This document shows, piece by piece, positions 1 to 8,936 of a stretch of 64,000 nucleotides of DNA. Origin of the DNA: Chitinophaga sancti (lineage in GTDB: Bacteria > Bacteroidota > Bacteroidia > Chitinophagales > Chitinophagaceae); assembly GCF_034424315.1 (NCBI RefSeq), contig NZ_CP139972.1:4402001-4466000 (forward strand). Reading direction: 5' to 3'. Position numbers and translations under genes: made by a program. Positions within the stretch are counted from its first letter, which is position 1, and the number at the start of each line of letters is the position of its first letter. The notes under the pieces were generated by a model. That model searched no databases and was not told where the DNA came from. It worked only from the letters and a program-made list of their open reading frames with translations.

Positions 1-684
1 GTTCTACTCATTCATGACATTGAAAAAGAGATTATCATTGTTAATGACTGCTCCAAAGACAATACGGAACAGGTAATTCTGGAATATATAAATACCTATA
101 AGGAAAACAGAATAAAATACCTCGCTTTTCCTGCAAATAAAGGTAAAGGTGCCGCCATTCATGCTGGTATACTACAGGCTACCGGTGAATATCTGATCAT
201 TCAGGATGCTGATCTTGAGTACGACCCTTTTGAATATAATGTGTTATTAAAACCTATTGTACATGGTTTTGCAGATGTAGTTTATGGGTCACGCTTTATG
301 GGTGGCAGTCCACATAGAATCATGTTTTTCTGGCATACGATGGGAAACCGTATTCTTACATTTTTCGCCAATATGTTTGCTAACCTCAATCTAACAGACA
401 TGGAAACAGGTTACAAGGTATTCCGAACTGATATTATCCAACAGATCTACCTTCAGGAGAAGCGTTTTGGATTCGAACCTGAAGTAACTCTCAAAATGGC
501 CAGATTGAAAGATATCAGAATTTATGAAGTAGGTATATCCTATTATGGTCGTACATATAGAGAAGGGAAAAAAATCAACTGGAAAGATGGCGTCAGAACA
601 GTCTGGTGCATTATCAAATATGGCATGCTCACATCCAGATACCTTAAACAGGAAGCCATTACAACCGTAAATAAGATATCTTAA
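1..684 (+). CDS. Family 2 glycosyltransferase, polyprenyl-phosphate sugar synthase-like (5' end outside window)
   Basis: The frame is open from base 1, so the true start lies upstream. The translation begins in a GT-A core: a strand of the type IIIVNDCSKDNT (the nucleotide-sugar site), a KGKGAAIHAG loop, then QDADLEYDP with the DxD metal motif (about residues 70-72 of the visible part). The second half contains GSRFMGG and DMETGYKVFR, the pattern of DPM1/dolichol-phosphate mannose synthase-like GT2 enzymes that load a sugar on a polyprenyl phosphate. No C-terminal membrane segments are present, so it resembles the soluble DPM1 type. Its product type is the donor used by GT-C membrane glycosyltransferases, and such candidates lie a few kilobases downstream; that link is inference. 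An 18-bp gap separates it from the methyltransferase gene. Confidence 0.9.
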   Translation, partial: VLLIHDIEKEIIIVNDCSKDNTEQVILEYINTYKENRIKYLAFPANKGKGAAIHAGILQATGEYLIIQDADLEYDPFEYNVLLKPIVHGFADVVYGSRFMGGSPHRIMFFWHTMGNRILTFFANMFANLNLTDMETGYKVFRTDIIQQIYLQEKRFGFEPEVTLKMARLKDIRIYEVGISYYGRTYREGKKINWKDGVRTVWCIIKYGMLTSRYLKQEAITTVNKIS

Positions 685-701
685 TTATAAATTCTCCCTA
701 A

Positions 702-1433
702 ATGACAAGATCTACAATTGATGAAGTAGGTTTATCCACACTTGAAAACCTAAGTGTTGTCGATCGCTTAAATGGTTGGATGTTTGAATCTATCCAACCT
801 TTTGTAAAAGGCCGGGTACTCGAAATCGGCAGCGGCATTGGAAATATTTCTGATTGCTTCGTTAAAAACAATTATCCTATAACTCTCAGTGATTACAGCG
901 ACCATTATTGTAACTACTTAGATAAAAAGTTTACTAACCAACCGCTGATAGAAGGAATTTTTCAGATTGATCTTGCAGACGCCGATTTTGACAGTCGGTA
1001 TAACTTGTTGATAGGGAAATTTGATACAGTATTTGCATTAAATGTTGTCGAGCACATTAAAGACGATCACCTGGCAATTGCAAATTGCAGAAAACTGTTA
1101 AAACCAGGCGGCAACCTCATAATATTGGTTCCTGCATACCAAACATTATATAATAGTTTTGATGTAGAACTGGAACATTTTCGACGGTATACCCGAAAAT
1201 CCGTCACCGAATTATTCAATTCTCAGCAAATACATATCCTGCAAACCAGGTATTTCAATATGGCAGGCATATTAGGTTGGTTCGTATCTGGAACTATCTT
1301 ACGAAAAAAACAATTACCTTCTGGCCAACTCAGTTTTTATAACAAACTGGTACCGATCTTTCGAATTCTTGATCAGGTCACTTTCAATCAAGTTGGGCTA
1401 TCTGTTATTATTGTGGGACAGAAACCGGAATAA
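702..1433 (+). CDS. Class I SAM-dependent methyltransferase
   Basis: The 243-aa protein has the glycine-rich SAM motif VLEIGSGIGNIS near residue 40, an acidic residue at the end of strand 2 (LSDYSDHY), and the motif FDTVFALNVVEHIKDD near residue 110, as in Methyltransf_11/23 enzymes that often act on lipids, quinones or sugars. A hydrophobic stretch near residues 185-200 could touch the membrane. It lies 18 bp after the GT2 gene in the same direction and is probably cotranscribed, which suggests a role in glycolipid or polyprenyl-linked sugar modification (inference). Its last 26 bases overlap tail-to-tail with the isomerase gene on the other strand. Confidence 0.85.
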   Translation: MTRSTIDEVGLSTLENLSVVDRLNGWMFESIQPFVKGRVLEIGSGIGNISDCFVKNNYPITLSDYSDHYCNYLDKKFTNQPLIEGIFQIDLADADFDSRYNLLIGKFDTVFALNVVEHIKDDHLAIANCRKLLKPGGNLIILVPAYQTLYNSFDVELEHFRRYTRKSVTELFNSQQIHILQTRYFNMAGILGWFVSGTILRKKQLPSGQLSFYNKLVPIFRILDQVTFNQVGLSVIIVGQKPE

Positions 1434-2196
1434 GAGTTTTCTTCAGTAACCTCATCATATATACATTTATATCCCATTGGCTTACATTATGTGTGAGGTA
1501 TGGAAATGGACCAAATTCAGTGGTAATAGTCAATACCTCATCCTTGCTATTTCTATTAGCTATTTGCAACCACCAGCCAATATGTTTATCCACAGCTTCC
1601 TGCCATTTAGGCAATCTCGGGTCGGGAATCTGTGGTCCTTCCGGAAAACCGACCCGGGCATGTACATGAGACGCCCGGTTAATAGCCAGCTCCACAGCCT
1701 CAGTTTGATCTTCAAGAAAAGACTCAGCAACACTCACCCAGTGAGAGATATCAAATGTAATCCTCAACTCCGGAATAGATTCCAGATACTGTTTTGTAAC
1801 ATGGGCCGCAAAACTAAACTTTCCACGATGTGTCTCATGAATCACTCCAGGTCCTGCCAGTTTGATTAGTGCGCAATTTTGTTCAAAAGAAAAAATATCC
1901 CTACCAGTCTGGGAGTTAATTTTTACCCGGGGATATTTCTTAATTCTTTCCATCCACCTTGCATACAAATCACAATGCTCACTAAAATCAGAAGAGCTGG
2001 TATCAAAATGTTGTGGTATTAACTCCATGTTATTCTTCTCTGCTAAATTCCATACGTTGTCCAAAACAGCATCAGAAGTATCAGCTGTAATGGCATATTC
2101 AACACCATCATACCCCTCTTTTTTTACCTGGTCCATAAAAGCCTCCCAGGAAAGATTTTCACTCCCCCATCTGGGGCAAAAAAATTTCAATTTCAC
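1408..2196 (-). CDS. Sugar phosphate isomerase/epimerase-like TIM barrel protein
   Basis: The 262-aa protein has the xylose isomerase-like (AP endonuclease 2) TIM-barrel pattern: GYDGVEYAI near the N terminus, then probable metal ligands in IHETHRG (Glu), ITFDISHW (Asp/His), HVHARVGFPEG (His) and TTEFGP (Glu). Such enzymes isomerise or epimerise sugars or keto-polyols in the cytoplasm. Translation begins at a GTG whose G is shared with the TAG stop of the upstream dioxygenase gene (TAGTG), so the two are translationally coupled. It is last in a three-gene operon with a dioxygenase and a sugar porter. The exact substrate cannot be read from the sequence. Confidence 0.85.
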   Translation of the reverse strand: MKLKFFCPRWGSENLSWEAFMDQVKKEGYDGVEYAITADTSDAVLDNVWNLAEKNNMELIPQHFDTSSSDFSEHCDLYARWMERIKKYPRVKINSQTGRDIFSFEQNCALIKLAGPGVIHETHRGKFSFAAHVTKQYLESIPELRITFDISHWVSVAESFLEDQTEAVELAINRASHVHARVGFPEGPQIPDPRLPKWQEAVDKHIGWWLQIANRNSKDEVLTITTEFGPFPYLTHNVSQWDINVYMMRLLKKTLIPVSVPQ

Positions 2197-3029
2197 TAAA
2201 TTGTAGTTTTAATTACCAGTTTTTCTGGTCTTAAATATGGTTTCGTCGCATCTATTGTTCCCTTCCATGCATAAGGATCCTGCCCTGCCACCAGAACAAC
2301 ATCCCTCAGATCCTCTGTTGCTGGCAAGTTTCCATCCTGATCCCATGGTAACATCGATTCCGCGCTCATGTAATGGTTTACCAGGGCTGTCCGAAAACAG
2401 TTTGTTGTCTTATTTCTCAAAGAACTATGTAAAGTATAGCCGTGAAAGAATACTACTGAACCACTTTTAACCTCCACAGGAATAGCATCTCCCGCTAACT
2501 GAGTTACATCTACTGTGTCTACGTCTGCATATTCATTACTTCCATTTTCAACCCTTTTCATAATATAACCTGGCTTTCCCGGTATAATCCACAAGCATCC
2601 ATTTTCTACTGTCGCATCATCAATGGCAATCCATACTCCTGTCAATGATTGGTCTCTTGTCGGAATATAAAACTCATCCTGATGCCATGACTGCCCCGCT
2701 TTACCTGGTCCCTTTACAAACAACATAGATTGCATGCACTTAACATTCGGGCTAATTATCTTAGTCAAAACATCTGTAATGCGTTGATGAAATAAGGATT
2801 CATAAATAACAGGTGATAACTTATGTGGAAAATGAATAGCTACATATTTCTTGAGTACATCTTCATCACTCATACTTTCATCTGTATCCAGCATTCCCTC
2901 TATCACACCTCTTTTCCCCCTGAATATATCAGCAGTTTCTTTTTTTAAAGAAGCAATTTCATCGACATTAAAAAGATCAGGAACTACAACGTAGCCTAAG
3001 TCATTATATGCATTTATATCAGTATTCAT
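2196..3029 (-). CDS. Phytanoyl-CoA dioxygenase (PhyH) family Fe(II)/2-oxoglutarate oxygenase
   Basis: This is a 277-aa double-stranded beta-helix oxygenase. The iron-binding HxD lies in SWHQDEFYIP (about residues 116-118), the distal His in FFHGYTLHSS (about residue 198), and the 2-oxoglutarate-binding Arg in TNCFRTALVNHY. PhyH enzymes hydroxylate small molecules and many bacterial members act on free metabolites rather than acyl-CoA. The ATG overlaps the TGA of the sugar porter gene (ATGA), and the stop overlaps the isomerase start by one base. The setting (transport, oxidation, isomerisation) suggests catabolism of an unusual polyol or sugar derivative; the substrate is unknown. Confidence 0.88.
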   Translation of the reverse strand: MNTDINAYNDLGYVVVPDLFNVDEIASLKKETADIFRGKRGVIEGMLDTDESMSDEDVLKKYVAIHFPHKLSPVIYESLFHQRITDVLTKIISPNVKCMQSMLFVKGPGKAGQSWHQDEFYIPTRDQSLTGVWIAIDDATVENGCLWIIPGKPGYIMKRVENGSNEYADVDTVDVTQLAGDAIPVEVKSGSVVFFHGYTLHSSLRNKTTNCFRTALVNHYMSAESMLPWDQDGNLPATEDLRDVVLVAGQDPYAWKGTIDATKPYLRPEKLVIKTTI

Positions 3030-4348
3030 ACAAATAAAGTTTCAATTTCTTCTAATGATTTCCCTTTTGTTTCAGGAATATTCGTAACCATATAAATAAA
3101 CGCTATTGCACAAAAAAGCGCATAAATACCCAATGTAACTGAGGTACTAATATGCATTGTCATAATAGGAAAACTGTAACTAATTATAAAGTCAGCCAGC
3201 CATAATGCAAACGTGGATAGAGACAAGGCTAAAGCCCTGATTCTATTAGGAAAAATTTCAGACAAATAAACCCAGGTTACCGCCCCCAACGTGCAACCGA
3301 AGCTGGCTACATAAACGAGTACCGCTATCAGAATAATATAATATTGGAAAAACTTCAGGTAAAAACAAAATGCTACAATTAAAAGTGAGCCTCCCATTAA
3401 TACGCTTCCGATTAATAAAAAACGTTTTCGCCCAACCTTATCCACTAAACCTATTGCAATAAATGTTGATACCACATTTACCACTCCTATAATAATAGTG
3501 TATAGTAGAGAATCATTATTACCGATTCCTGTCTGGTTAAATATTACAGGAGCATAATACAAGATGGCATTAATGCCTGTTACCTGCTGAAACACTGCCA
3601 GCAACACTCCTGCTATTATTACCTTGCTATATCTCTTTTCGAATAAATGAGCAAGGCCTATTTGTTCCTTGCTGGCAAAACTCTTTTTTATATCCTCCAA
3701 TTCCTGTTGCAATTGAAAAGGTGGTACTATCCTTTGCAGAATCGTTAAGGATTCCTTAATCCTGCCTTTGCCCACCAACCACCTTGGACTTTCCGGCACA
3801 AACAATAACATTATTAAAAACAACAAAGAAGGTATTAACTGACTGCCAAACATCCATCGCCAATTATTTATTCCAGTGTCATTCAGCCCATAATTAGTAA
3901 AATAAGCCACCAATATACCTGTTACAATTGCTAACTGGTACAAGGCCACTAATCGTCCTCTATCAGAAGAAGGGGCAATCTCAGCAATATACATGGGAGA
4001 TACCATTGCAGCGGCCCCCACTCCAATGCCTCCAATAATTCTGAATAATATAAAAGCGAAAAGAGAATGTGAAAATGCAACACCAATACCGGATACAGCA
4101 AACAACAACGCGCAAAGCATTAAAGAAAGCTTTCTTCCATGACTGTCAGATATATATCCTGCTATTACCGATCCTATTGCGCAACCAATCAAACCAGATC
4201 CTACTGCCCAACCCAGCGACACAGCATCCATACTGAAATAACTTTGGATATAAGGAATTGTGCCGGAGATGATAGCCGTATCAAAACCAAATAATAAACC
4301 ACCTAATGCGGCAGTGGCACTAATGAGGATAACAAATCCATTTTTCAT
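3026..4348 (-). CDS. MFS sugar porter (SP family)
   Basis: The 440-aa, 12-helix major facilitator has the sugar porter signatures: GRKLSLM after helix 2, RGRLVALYQLAI, PESPRWLVGKGR after helix 6, FQQVTGINAILYYAP in helix 7, GRKRFLL after helix 8 and PETKGKSLEEIE at the C terminus. It belongs to the XylE/GLUT-like group and probably brings a sugar or polyol through the inner membrane by proton symport. It is the first gene of the minus-strand operon and its stop overlaps the dioxygenase start by 4 bp. The 180 bp before it is a divergent intergenic region shared with the plus-strand membrane protein gene at 4529. Confidence 0.92.
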   Translation of the reverse strand: MKNGFVILISATAALGGLLFGFDTAIISGTIPYIQSYFSMDAVSLGWAVGSGLIGCAIGSVIAGYISDSHGRKLSLMLCALLFAVSGIGVAFSHSLFAFILFRIIGGIGVGAAAMVSPMYIAEIAPSSDRGRLVALYQLAIVTGILVAYFTNYGLNDTGINNWRWMFGSQLIPSLLFLIMLLFVPESPRWLVGKGRIKESLTILQRIVPPFQLQQELEDIKKSFASKEQIGLAHLFEKRYSKVIIAGVLLAVFQQVTGINAILYYAPVIFNQTGIGNNDSLLYTIIIGVVNVVSTFIAIGLVDKVGRKRFLLIGSVLMGGSLLIVAFCFYLKFFQYYIILIAVLVYVASFGCTLGAVTWVYLSEIFPNRIRALALSLSTFALWLADFIISYSFPIMTMHISTSVTLGIYALFCAIAFIYMVTNIPETKGKSLEEIETLFV

Positions 4349-4528
4349 AACTGATCATTGCATTTCAGCAATAAAGGTAACACTCCCAGATTGTCATTAA
4401 AATGCATTGACCCAAAAGAGGTACATGCTATTCAAATCGCCCGTATAAAAACTACCTATTATATATCCTTTACCTCCAAAGTATATTTCCTTCCATAACT
4501 TTTATATTTCTCTACAAACCTTTTTGAA

Positions 4529-6052
4529 ATGCCAGTACCCCCCATTGTTTTACAGTCAAAATCCCGATCAACCCATTATTTTATTGCCACTGCTATTATT
4601 ACCTCATTCATCATCTGGTTTATTTTTAAACTCATTTATCCCTACCCGTTTATCACTATCGACTCATATTATTATATTGGTGCGGCTTATGAAAATGCAA
4701 ATGCAGGATCCTGGCCTATTGGCTATTCCAAATTTATTCGCATTGTAGGTTACCTCTCTCATTCCCCTACTCTACTGGTAACTATTCAATATTTAGTTCT
4801 TCAGCTTTCATTCATTTATTTATTTTTATCTATCCGCAATATTTTTCAAATAGGAAAATGGTCTTCCCTTATCTTATTCATCTTTCTATTCCTAAATCCA
4901 CTATTTATCTATGGAAGTAATCACATTATGTCTGATATTGTTTTTTGTAGCTTTGCCATCTGTTGGATTTGCCAGCTTCTATGGATCATTAAAAGACCTC
5001 GCTTATACATGATCTTTACTCAGGCATTTCTTCTAACTACTATATTCACTATCCGATATACAGCGCTGTATTTCCCTTTATTCACCATTATGGTCTTTAT
5101 TATAAGCAACCAAAGCACCTGGTGTAAAATTTCTGGAATTGGACTTACTCTCCTACTTCTGGGAGCTTTCATTCAATTTACCCGGATCAAAATGGAAGAA
5201 GTAGGCGGTATTCGCCAGTTCTCATCAGCAAGTGGCTGGAAGCAAGCCAGCAATGCATTATATATGTACGGACACATCGCAGCAGTAGATAATACTCCCG
5301 TACCAGATAAATTCAAAGTACTCCATCAACTGACTAAAAACTATTTTAAAGGACCACATACATATGTCGACCTTTATAGCATTGATAAAGAATTCACCAC
5401 TGGTAGTTTTTATGTGGCAGCATATGAATCTCCTCTCATGCAATACCTTCGTACTAAACAGGGCGAAAATGCCGATGTATTTGAATTTAAAAACATAGCA
5501 CCATTCGGCCCTTTCTTCAATTCATATGGTACTTATCTGATTACCCACTATCCTTTGCCGTATATTCAGTATGTAATACTGCCAGACATCATGGCCTACT
5601 TACTCCCATTTCCTGAAATTTATGGCACACCCAACGACCTCTATTATCTATGGTCAAATCATTTAGGAGTTGTGGCTAAAAATTGGTTTGAATTCACGAC
5701 TATAACAATACTAACAAACTTCATTAAAATCAGGGGAATTATTTTAAGTCCTTATCCTTTATTATTTTTTATTATTCACGTTATTTATATATTGTCACTC
5801 ATAGCGATCCTTCTCCAAAAACATTATAAAAAATGGGGGAATATTATCCGAAAATCTTATTTTCTTCTTGTTCTTATTTGCACTATTAATTTTCTTTTCA
5901 CCATATTATCTGCTGCCTCTGTACTCAGATTCCAATTTACATTTATCATAATAGAATTTGTAATAGCCTTAATATCCATCAAATTAATTATGGAGAGTGC
6001 AGCCCGAAGGTCTAACAATCATGATTCATATAATGGTATGAAAAAAGTATAA
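4529..6052 (+). CDS. Polytopic membrane protein, GT-C glycosyltransferase-like, paralogue 1 of 6
   Basis: The 507-aa protein has about 10-12 hydrophobic segments. After the first helix comes a loop with the family-defining IDSYYY (Asp45), followed by WPIGYSKFIR, a segment with NPLFIYGSNHIMSD, then RYTALYFP, and a large soluble loop (about residues 225-370) with GWKQASNALYMYGH and YGTYLITHYPLPY. It ends with SVLRFQFTFIIIEF in the last helix. An acidic residue in the first periplasmic loop is typical of GT-C transferases of the PMT/ArnT type, which use polyprenyl-linked sugars, so that is the best guess. No catalytic proof is visible. It is divergent from the porter operon and is followed by the AraC gene. 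Confidence 0.7.
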   Translation: MPVPPIVLQSKSRSTHYFIATAIITSFIIWFIFKLIYPYPFITIDSYYYIGAAYENANAGSWPIGYSKFIRIVGYLSHSPTLLVTIQYLVLQLSFIYLFLSIRNIFQIGKWSSLILFIFLFLNPLFIYGSNHIMSDIVFCSFAICWICQLLWIIKRPRLYMIFTQAFLLTTIFTIRYTALYFPLFTIMVFIISNQSTWCKISGIGLTLLLLGAFIQFTRIKMEEVGGIRQFSSASGWKQASNALYMYGHIAAVDNTPVPDKFKVLHQLTKNYFKGPHTYVDLYSIDKEFTTGSFYVAAYESPLMQYLRTKQGENADVFEFKNIAPFGPFFNSYGTYLITHYPLPYIQYVILPDIMAYLLPFPEIYGTPNDLYYLWSNHLGVVAKNWFEFTTITILTNFIKIRGIILSPYPLLFFIIHVIYILSLIAILLQKHYKKWGNIIRKSYFLLVLICTINFLFTILSAASVLRFQFTFIIIEFVIALISIKLIMESAARRSNNHDSYNGMKKV

Positions 6053-6153
6053 TCCATGTATCCCCTAAATTATTCACAAAATGTTTCTAGATTATTAATT
6101 CTAAATACGTAAATAGAAATTAAATAGCAGTATGTCTTCCTAACTTGGTAGTA

Positions 6154-7152
6154 ATGACCCTACCATTGTCCATTACCACCCTCATCGGGCAACCAATATT
6201 GTTTACCCCAGGTATGCCCGAATCGTTTTCCAGCTACTATTTAAAAGGAGCTACACCATACTATGCATATAGTGAAGCTTTTGGTTATCTTATTTGTCAG
6301 CAAATATCAACCCGTAATTATGTAGGCTGGCTCACACACTTCATTCTGTCTAAAGCGATAGACTTGAAGATATCATCCAATGTTGAGGATCTGTTAATGC
6401 ACTATACTATTAAAGGAAATTTATACTACGTATTCGATAATCAGGAAAGCTTGTCAAGTGACCATCATTTAAACCTGGTTGTCTCCCGTAGACTTAAGAA
6501 TATAATACGGTTTAAAACTCCTGGTATTTATAGTGCATTACACATCCATGTTCCAATTGCCTCACTAAAAGAATTATCAGAAAGCTTTCCTGTTATAAAC
6601 ATATTCCTTGAAAAAGCAGAAAATGGTCATACAGTCACGTTACTTGATCATAATATGGTGGCTCATGGAAGGTTAAGAAACATAGTAGAAGATATTTGCG
6701 AGAGAAAACTACCGAATGTAGCCGGAGAAAAATACCGGGAACAAAAAATAGCTGAATTAATCATTGAATCTTTAGATATGCTTACACGATACCTTACAGA
6801 TACAAATGGCCTAAGTGCGACTGATCATGAACGGGGTGAAAAAACAGAAGTGCATCTCCTGAATCATCTCCATCAACCATCGCCACCTACCTTGCGCCAA
6901 CTTGCGAGATTTGCAGGTACTAATGAAAAGAAACTTGAGGATATCTTCAAGCTTCGACATGGTGTAACGGTGTATGATTTTTTTCAAAATGCCAGGATGA
7001 GTATAATTTATAGGAAGCTTACCGAATCTAATATTCCGCTACAAGATCTGGCAGATGAATTTGGATATACCGACTATTCCAGTTTTTCTTATGCTGTTAA
7101 GAAAAGGTTTTCCTTAAGCCCCAGAGAATTAAGGAAGCGAAACCTTGTGTAA
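6154..7152 (+). CDS. AraC family transcriptional regulator
   Basis: The protein is about 332 aa. The N-terminal two thirds look like a cupin-type sensor domain (YYAYSEAFGYLI... FKTPGIYSALHIHVP). Residues ~250-330 form two helix-turn-helix units: TLRQLARFAGTNEKKLEDIF, and LQDLADEFGYTDYSSFSYAVKKRF followed by SLSPRELRKR, the standard AraC C-terminal pattern. The frame is open from a TTG at 6145, but the ATG at 6154 is the first normal start. It follows a member of the membrane-protein family and is separated from another (minus strand) by two hairpins, so it may control this array; that is inference. A ligand cannot be named. Confidence 0.85.
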   Translation: MTLPLSITTLIGQPILFTPGMPESFSSYYLKGATPYYAYSEAFGYLICQQISTRNYVGWLTHFILSKAIDLKISSNVEDLLMHYTIKGNLYYVFDNQESLSSDHHLNLVVSRRLKNIIRFKTPGIYSALHIHVPIASLKELSESFPVINIFLEKAENGHTVTLLDHNMVAHGRLRNIVEDICERKLPNVAGEKYREQKIAELIIESLDMLTRYLTDTNGLSATDHERGEKTEVHLLNHLHQPSPPTLRQLARFAGTNEKKLEDIFKLRHGVTVYDFFQNARMSIIYRKLTESNIPLQDLADEFGYTDYSSFSYAVKKRFSLSPRELRKRNLV

Positions 7153-7225
7153 CTTCTTAACAATTTCGATAACTCTATATTTTAAAATCTCTGCCCTAAT
7201 TAAAACATAAGCAATTTCAAATATC

Positions 7226-7266
7226 TTTAATAGAGAATAATTATCTGAAATTAATTCTCTATTAAA
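7226..7266 (+). terminator. Hairpin after the AraC gene
   Basis: A 13-bp perfect stem (7226-7238 pairs with 7254-7266, TTTAATAGAGAAT) has a 15-base loop. It begins 74 bp after the AraC stop. It is AT-rich and has no clear U-tract, so it may be a weak terminator or a regulatory hairpin. Confidence 0.4.
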
Positions 7267-7307
7267 TACTTAAGAACATTTAATGGTATATTGAGGAAAA
7301 ACTAAAC

Positions 7308-7329
7308 GCCCCGGCTCTCTATCCGGGGC
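7308..7329 (-). terminator. Rho-independent terminator of the minus-strand membrane gene pair
   Basis: GCCCCGG (7308-7314) pairs with CCGGGGC (7323-7329) around an 8-base loop. On the minus strand it is followed by GTTTAGTTTTT, a U-rich tail. It lies about 30 bp after the stop codon at 7360, the expected place for a terminator of the 8895-7360 gene. Confidence 0.8.
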
Positions 7330-7359
7330 ACTTTTAAATATAAACTATAAATAAATATC

Positions 7360-8895
7360 CTAAATCAAATTATCAGCCTCCATATCTTTCTCATTTTCAT
7401 TAATGGTAGATTCTTTGTCTTTTTCTTTAATAAGATACCCTATAAGAACGATTACAAACGTCAATGTAAAAATAAATGGGAAAACCTGGTATCTTAATAC
7501 GATGGGAGAAGCAATGACGCTAAATGTTAAGTTAGCTCCCCAGACTAAAAAGAGCAGTATCAAAATCTTCTTTGAAGTACTATTTATGTGACTGAAAACA
7601 TTTAAAAATAAACACCCCAGAAAACACGAGATAAAAAGAACATTAATTATAGCCAGAGATGTCGGGAATATGCTGGTAACCGAAATCAATTTATCTTTCG
7701 AATAACCATGTACTTTGTTTGTTTTATATTTAAACCAATCGACTGCACCAGAACTAATAGTATCATCTCCCATATTGTATTTAGCAAGAAATTCTTGTGA
7801 AGGTGTATAATAATTGATAAAATTGGGTAGAAGATAATATCTCGCAAATTCAATTGGATATTGCCTGATAAGCCATGATCCATATTCATTATACAAGGGG
7901 GCCAGTTGTGCCCATTTTTTTATGTACGGTGTAGTTGAGTCTCCAATAGAATATTTAACGAGATAACTCTTCATTGGAGCATTAGCATCCCATAAATAAT
8001 AAGGACCAAGGATTTTATCCGGCCTGATAAATTGATTAACGTTGTTTAGTGAATCCATATGATGAAGAGTCAATGCATGTAATTTCGCTAAAGATGGGGG
8101 CACCTTTTTAGGAGTATTGGGTGCCACATGAGAATACATATACATAGCATTACTTGCCAACTGCCAACCACCAAATGGCGAAAACTGAGCTGTATCATAT
8201 TTCTTCTTATAAAGCGATGTAGTATATCCTATAAAAACCAATACAGGTAAGCATACAATAGCTAATCTGAGTAATTTTATCCTGGGGCGAACTTTGGATA
8301 GCAATATAACAGAGAAACTAAATATCGGATAATAAAGTGCATTATATCTGACTGAGAATACAAAAAACAAAACTAATCCATGAACGATAAGAAGATCAAT
8401 AGTAGGACTATAAATTATCAATAATAAGGTTGTCAACCAAATAAGGCTAAGTGCTGCAAATAAGGCATCGCTACTAACAAAATCGCTGACATATAACCAA
8501 AGTGGATTTAATACCATCAAACCAAACATTATCCTTATTAGCCATCTCCCTGGGTTTACAATAAAACAAATAGTCAAAATAAAAAACAAAATACTCCCCT
8601 GCAAGAGGACATATTGAACAAAAAACAGGCCCATTCCGGTGTAATTAAAAACACTTACGAAACGTAAAAATTTAGAATACCCAATAGGCCAAATACTTAT
8701 ATCTAAATTGTAAAATGCAGCTTCAATGTAAGTATATGAATCAGGCAAAAAGTTAGGGAAAGGGTACATATTTTTGAAAATGAAATATTGTACCATTATT
8801 ACAACTAGTGATAAAATTAATATTATCCGGATTTCTATGTCTTGTTTAATATAGGCCCTAAAAGAATGAGGTAGCATATGTTTTTCAAAAAACAT
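7360..8895 (-). CDS. Polytopic membrane protein, GT-C glycosyltransferase-like, paralogue 2 of 6
   Basis: The 511-aa protein follows the same plan as paralogue 1: a first helix, the loop PDSYTYIEAAF with Asp52, IWPIGYSKFLRFV, MVLNPLWLYVSDFVSSD, VRYNALYYPIFSF, the soluble loop with GGWQLASNAMYMYSH and NEYGSWLIRQYPIEF, and the terminal helix with IVLRYQVFPFIF. Compared with the others it has a longer hydrophilic C-terminal tail. The second Met (residue 7, MLPHSF) is an alternative start. It is 41 bp downstream of paralogue 3 on the same strand and probably shares its transcript, ending at the terminator at 7308-7329. Function is inferred only from the fold-like pattern. Confidence 0.7.
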   Translation of the reverse strand: MFFEKHMLPHSFRAYIKQDIEIRIILILSLVVIMVQYFIFKNMYPFPNFLPDSYTYIEAAFYNLDISIWPIGYSKFLRFVSVFNYTGMGLFFVQYVLLQGSILFFILTICFIVNPGRWLIRIMFGLMVLNPLWLYVSDFVSSDALFAALSLIWLTTLLLIIYSPTIDLLIVHGLVLFFVFSVRYNALYYPIFSFSVILLSKVRPRIKLLRLAIVCLPVLVFIGYTTSLYKKKYDTAQFSPFGGWQLASNAMYMYSHVAPNTPKKVPPSLAKLHALTLHHMDSLNNVNQFIRPDKILGPYYLWDANAPMKSYLVKYSIGDSTTPYIKKWAQLAPLYNEYGSWLIRQYPIEFARYYLLPNFINYYTPSQEFLAKYNMGDDTISSGAVDWFKYKTNKVHGYSKDKLISVTSIFPTSLAIINVLFISCFLGCLFLNVFSHINSTSKKILILLFLVWGANLTFSVIASPIVLRYQVFPFIFTLTFVIVLIGYLIKEKDKESTINENEKDMEADNLI

Positions 8896-8936
8896 TGTAT
8901 GGGGGTTTAATTTTATAAAACTATTAAGCTCAGCCT

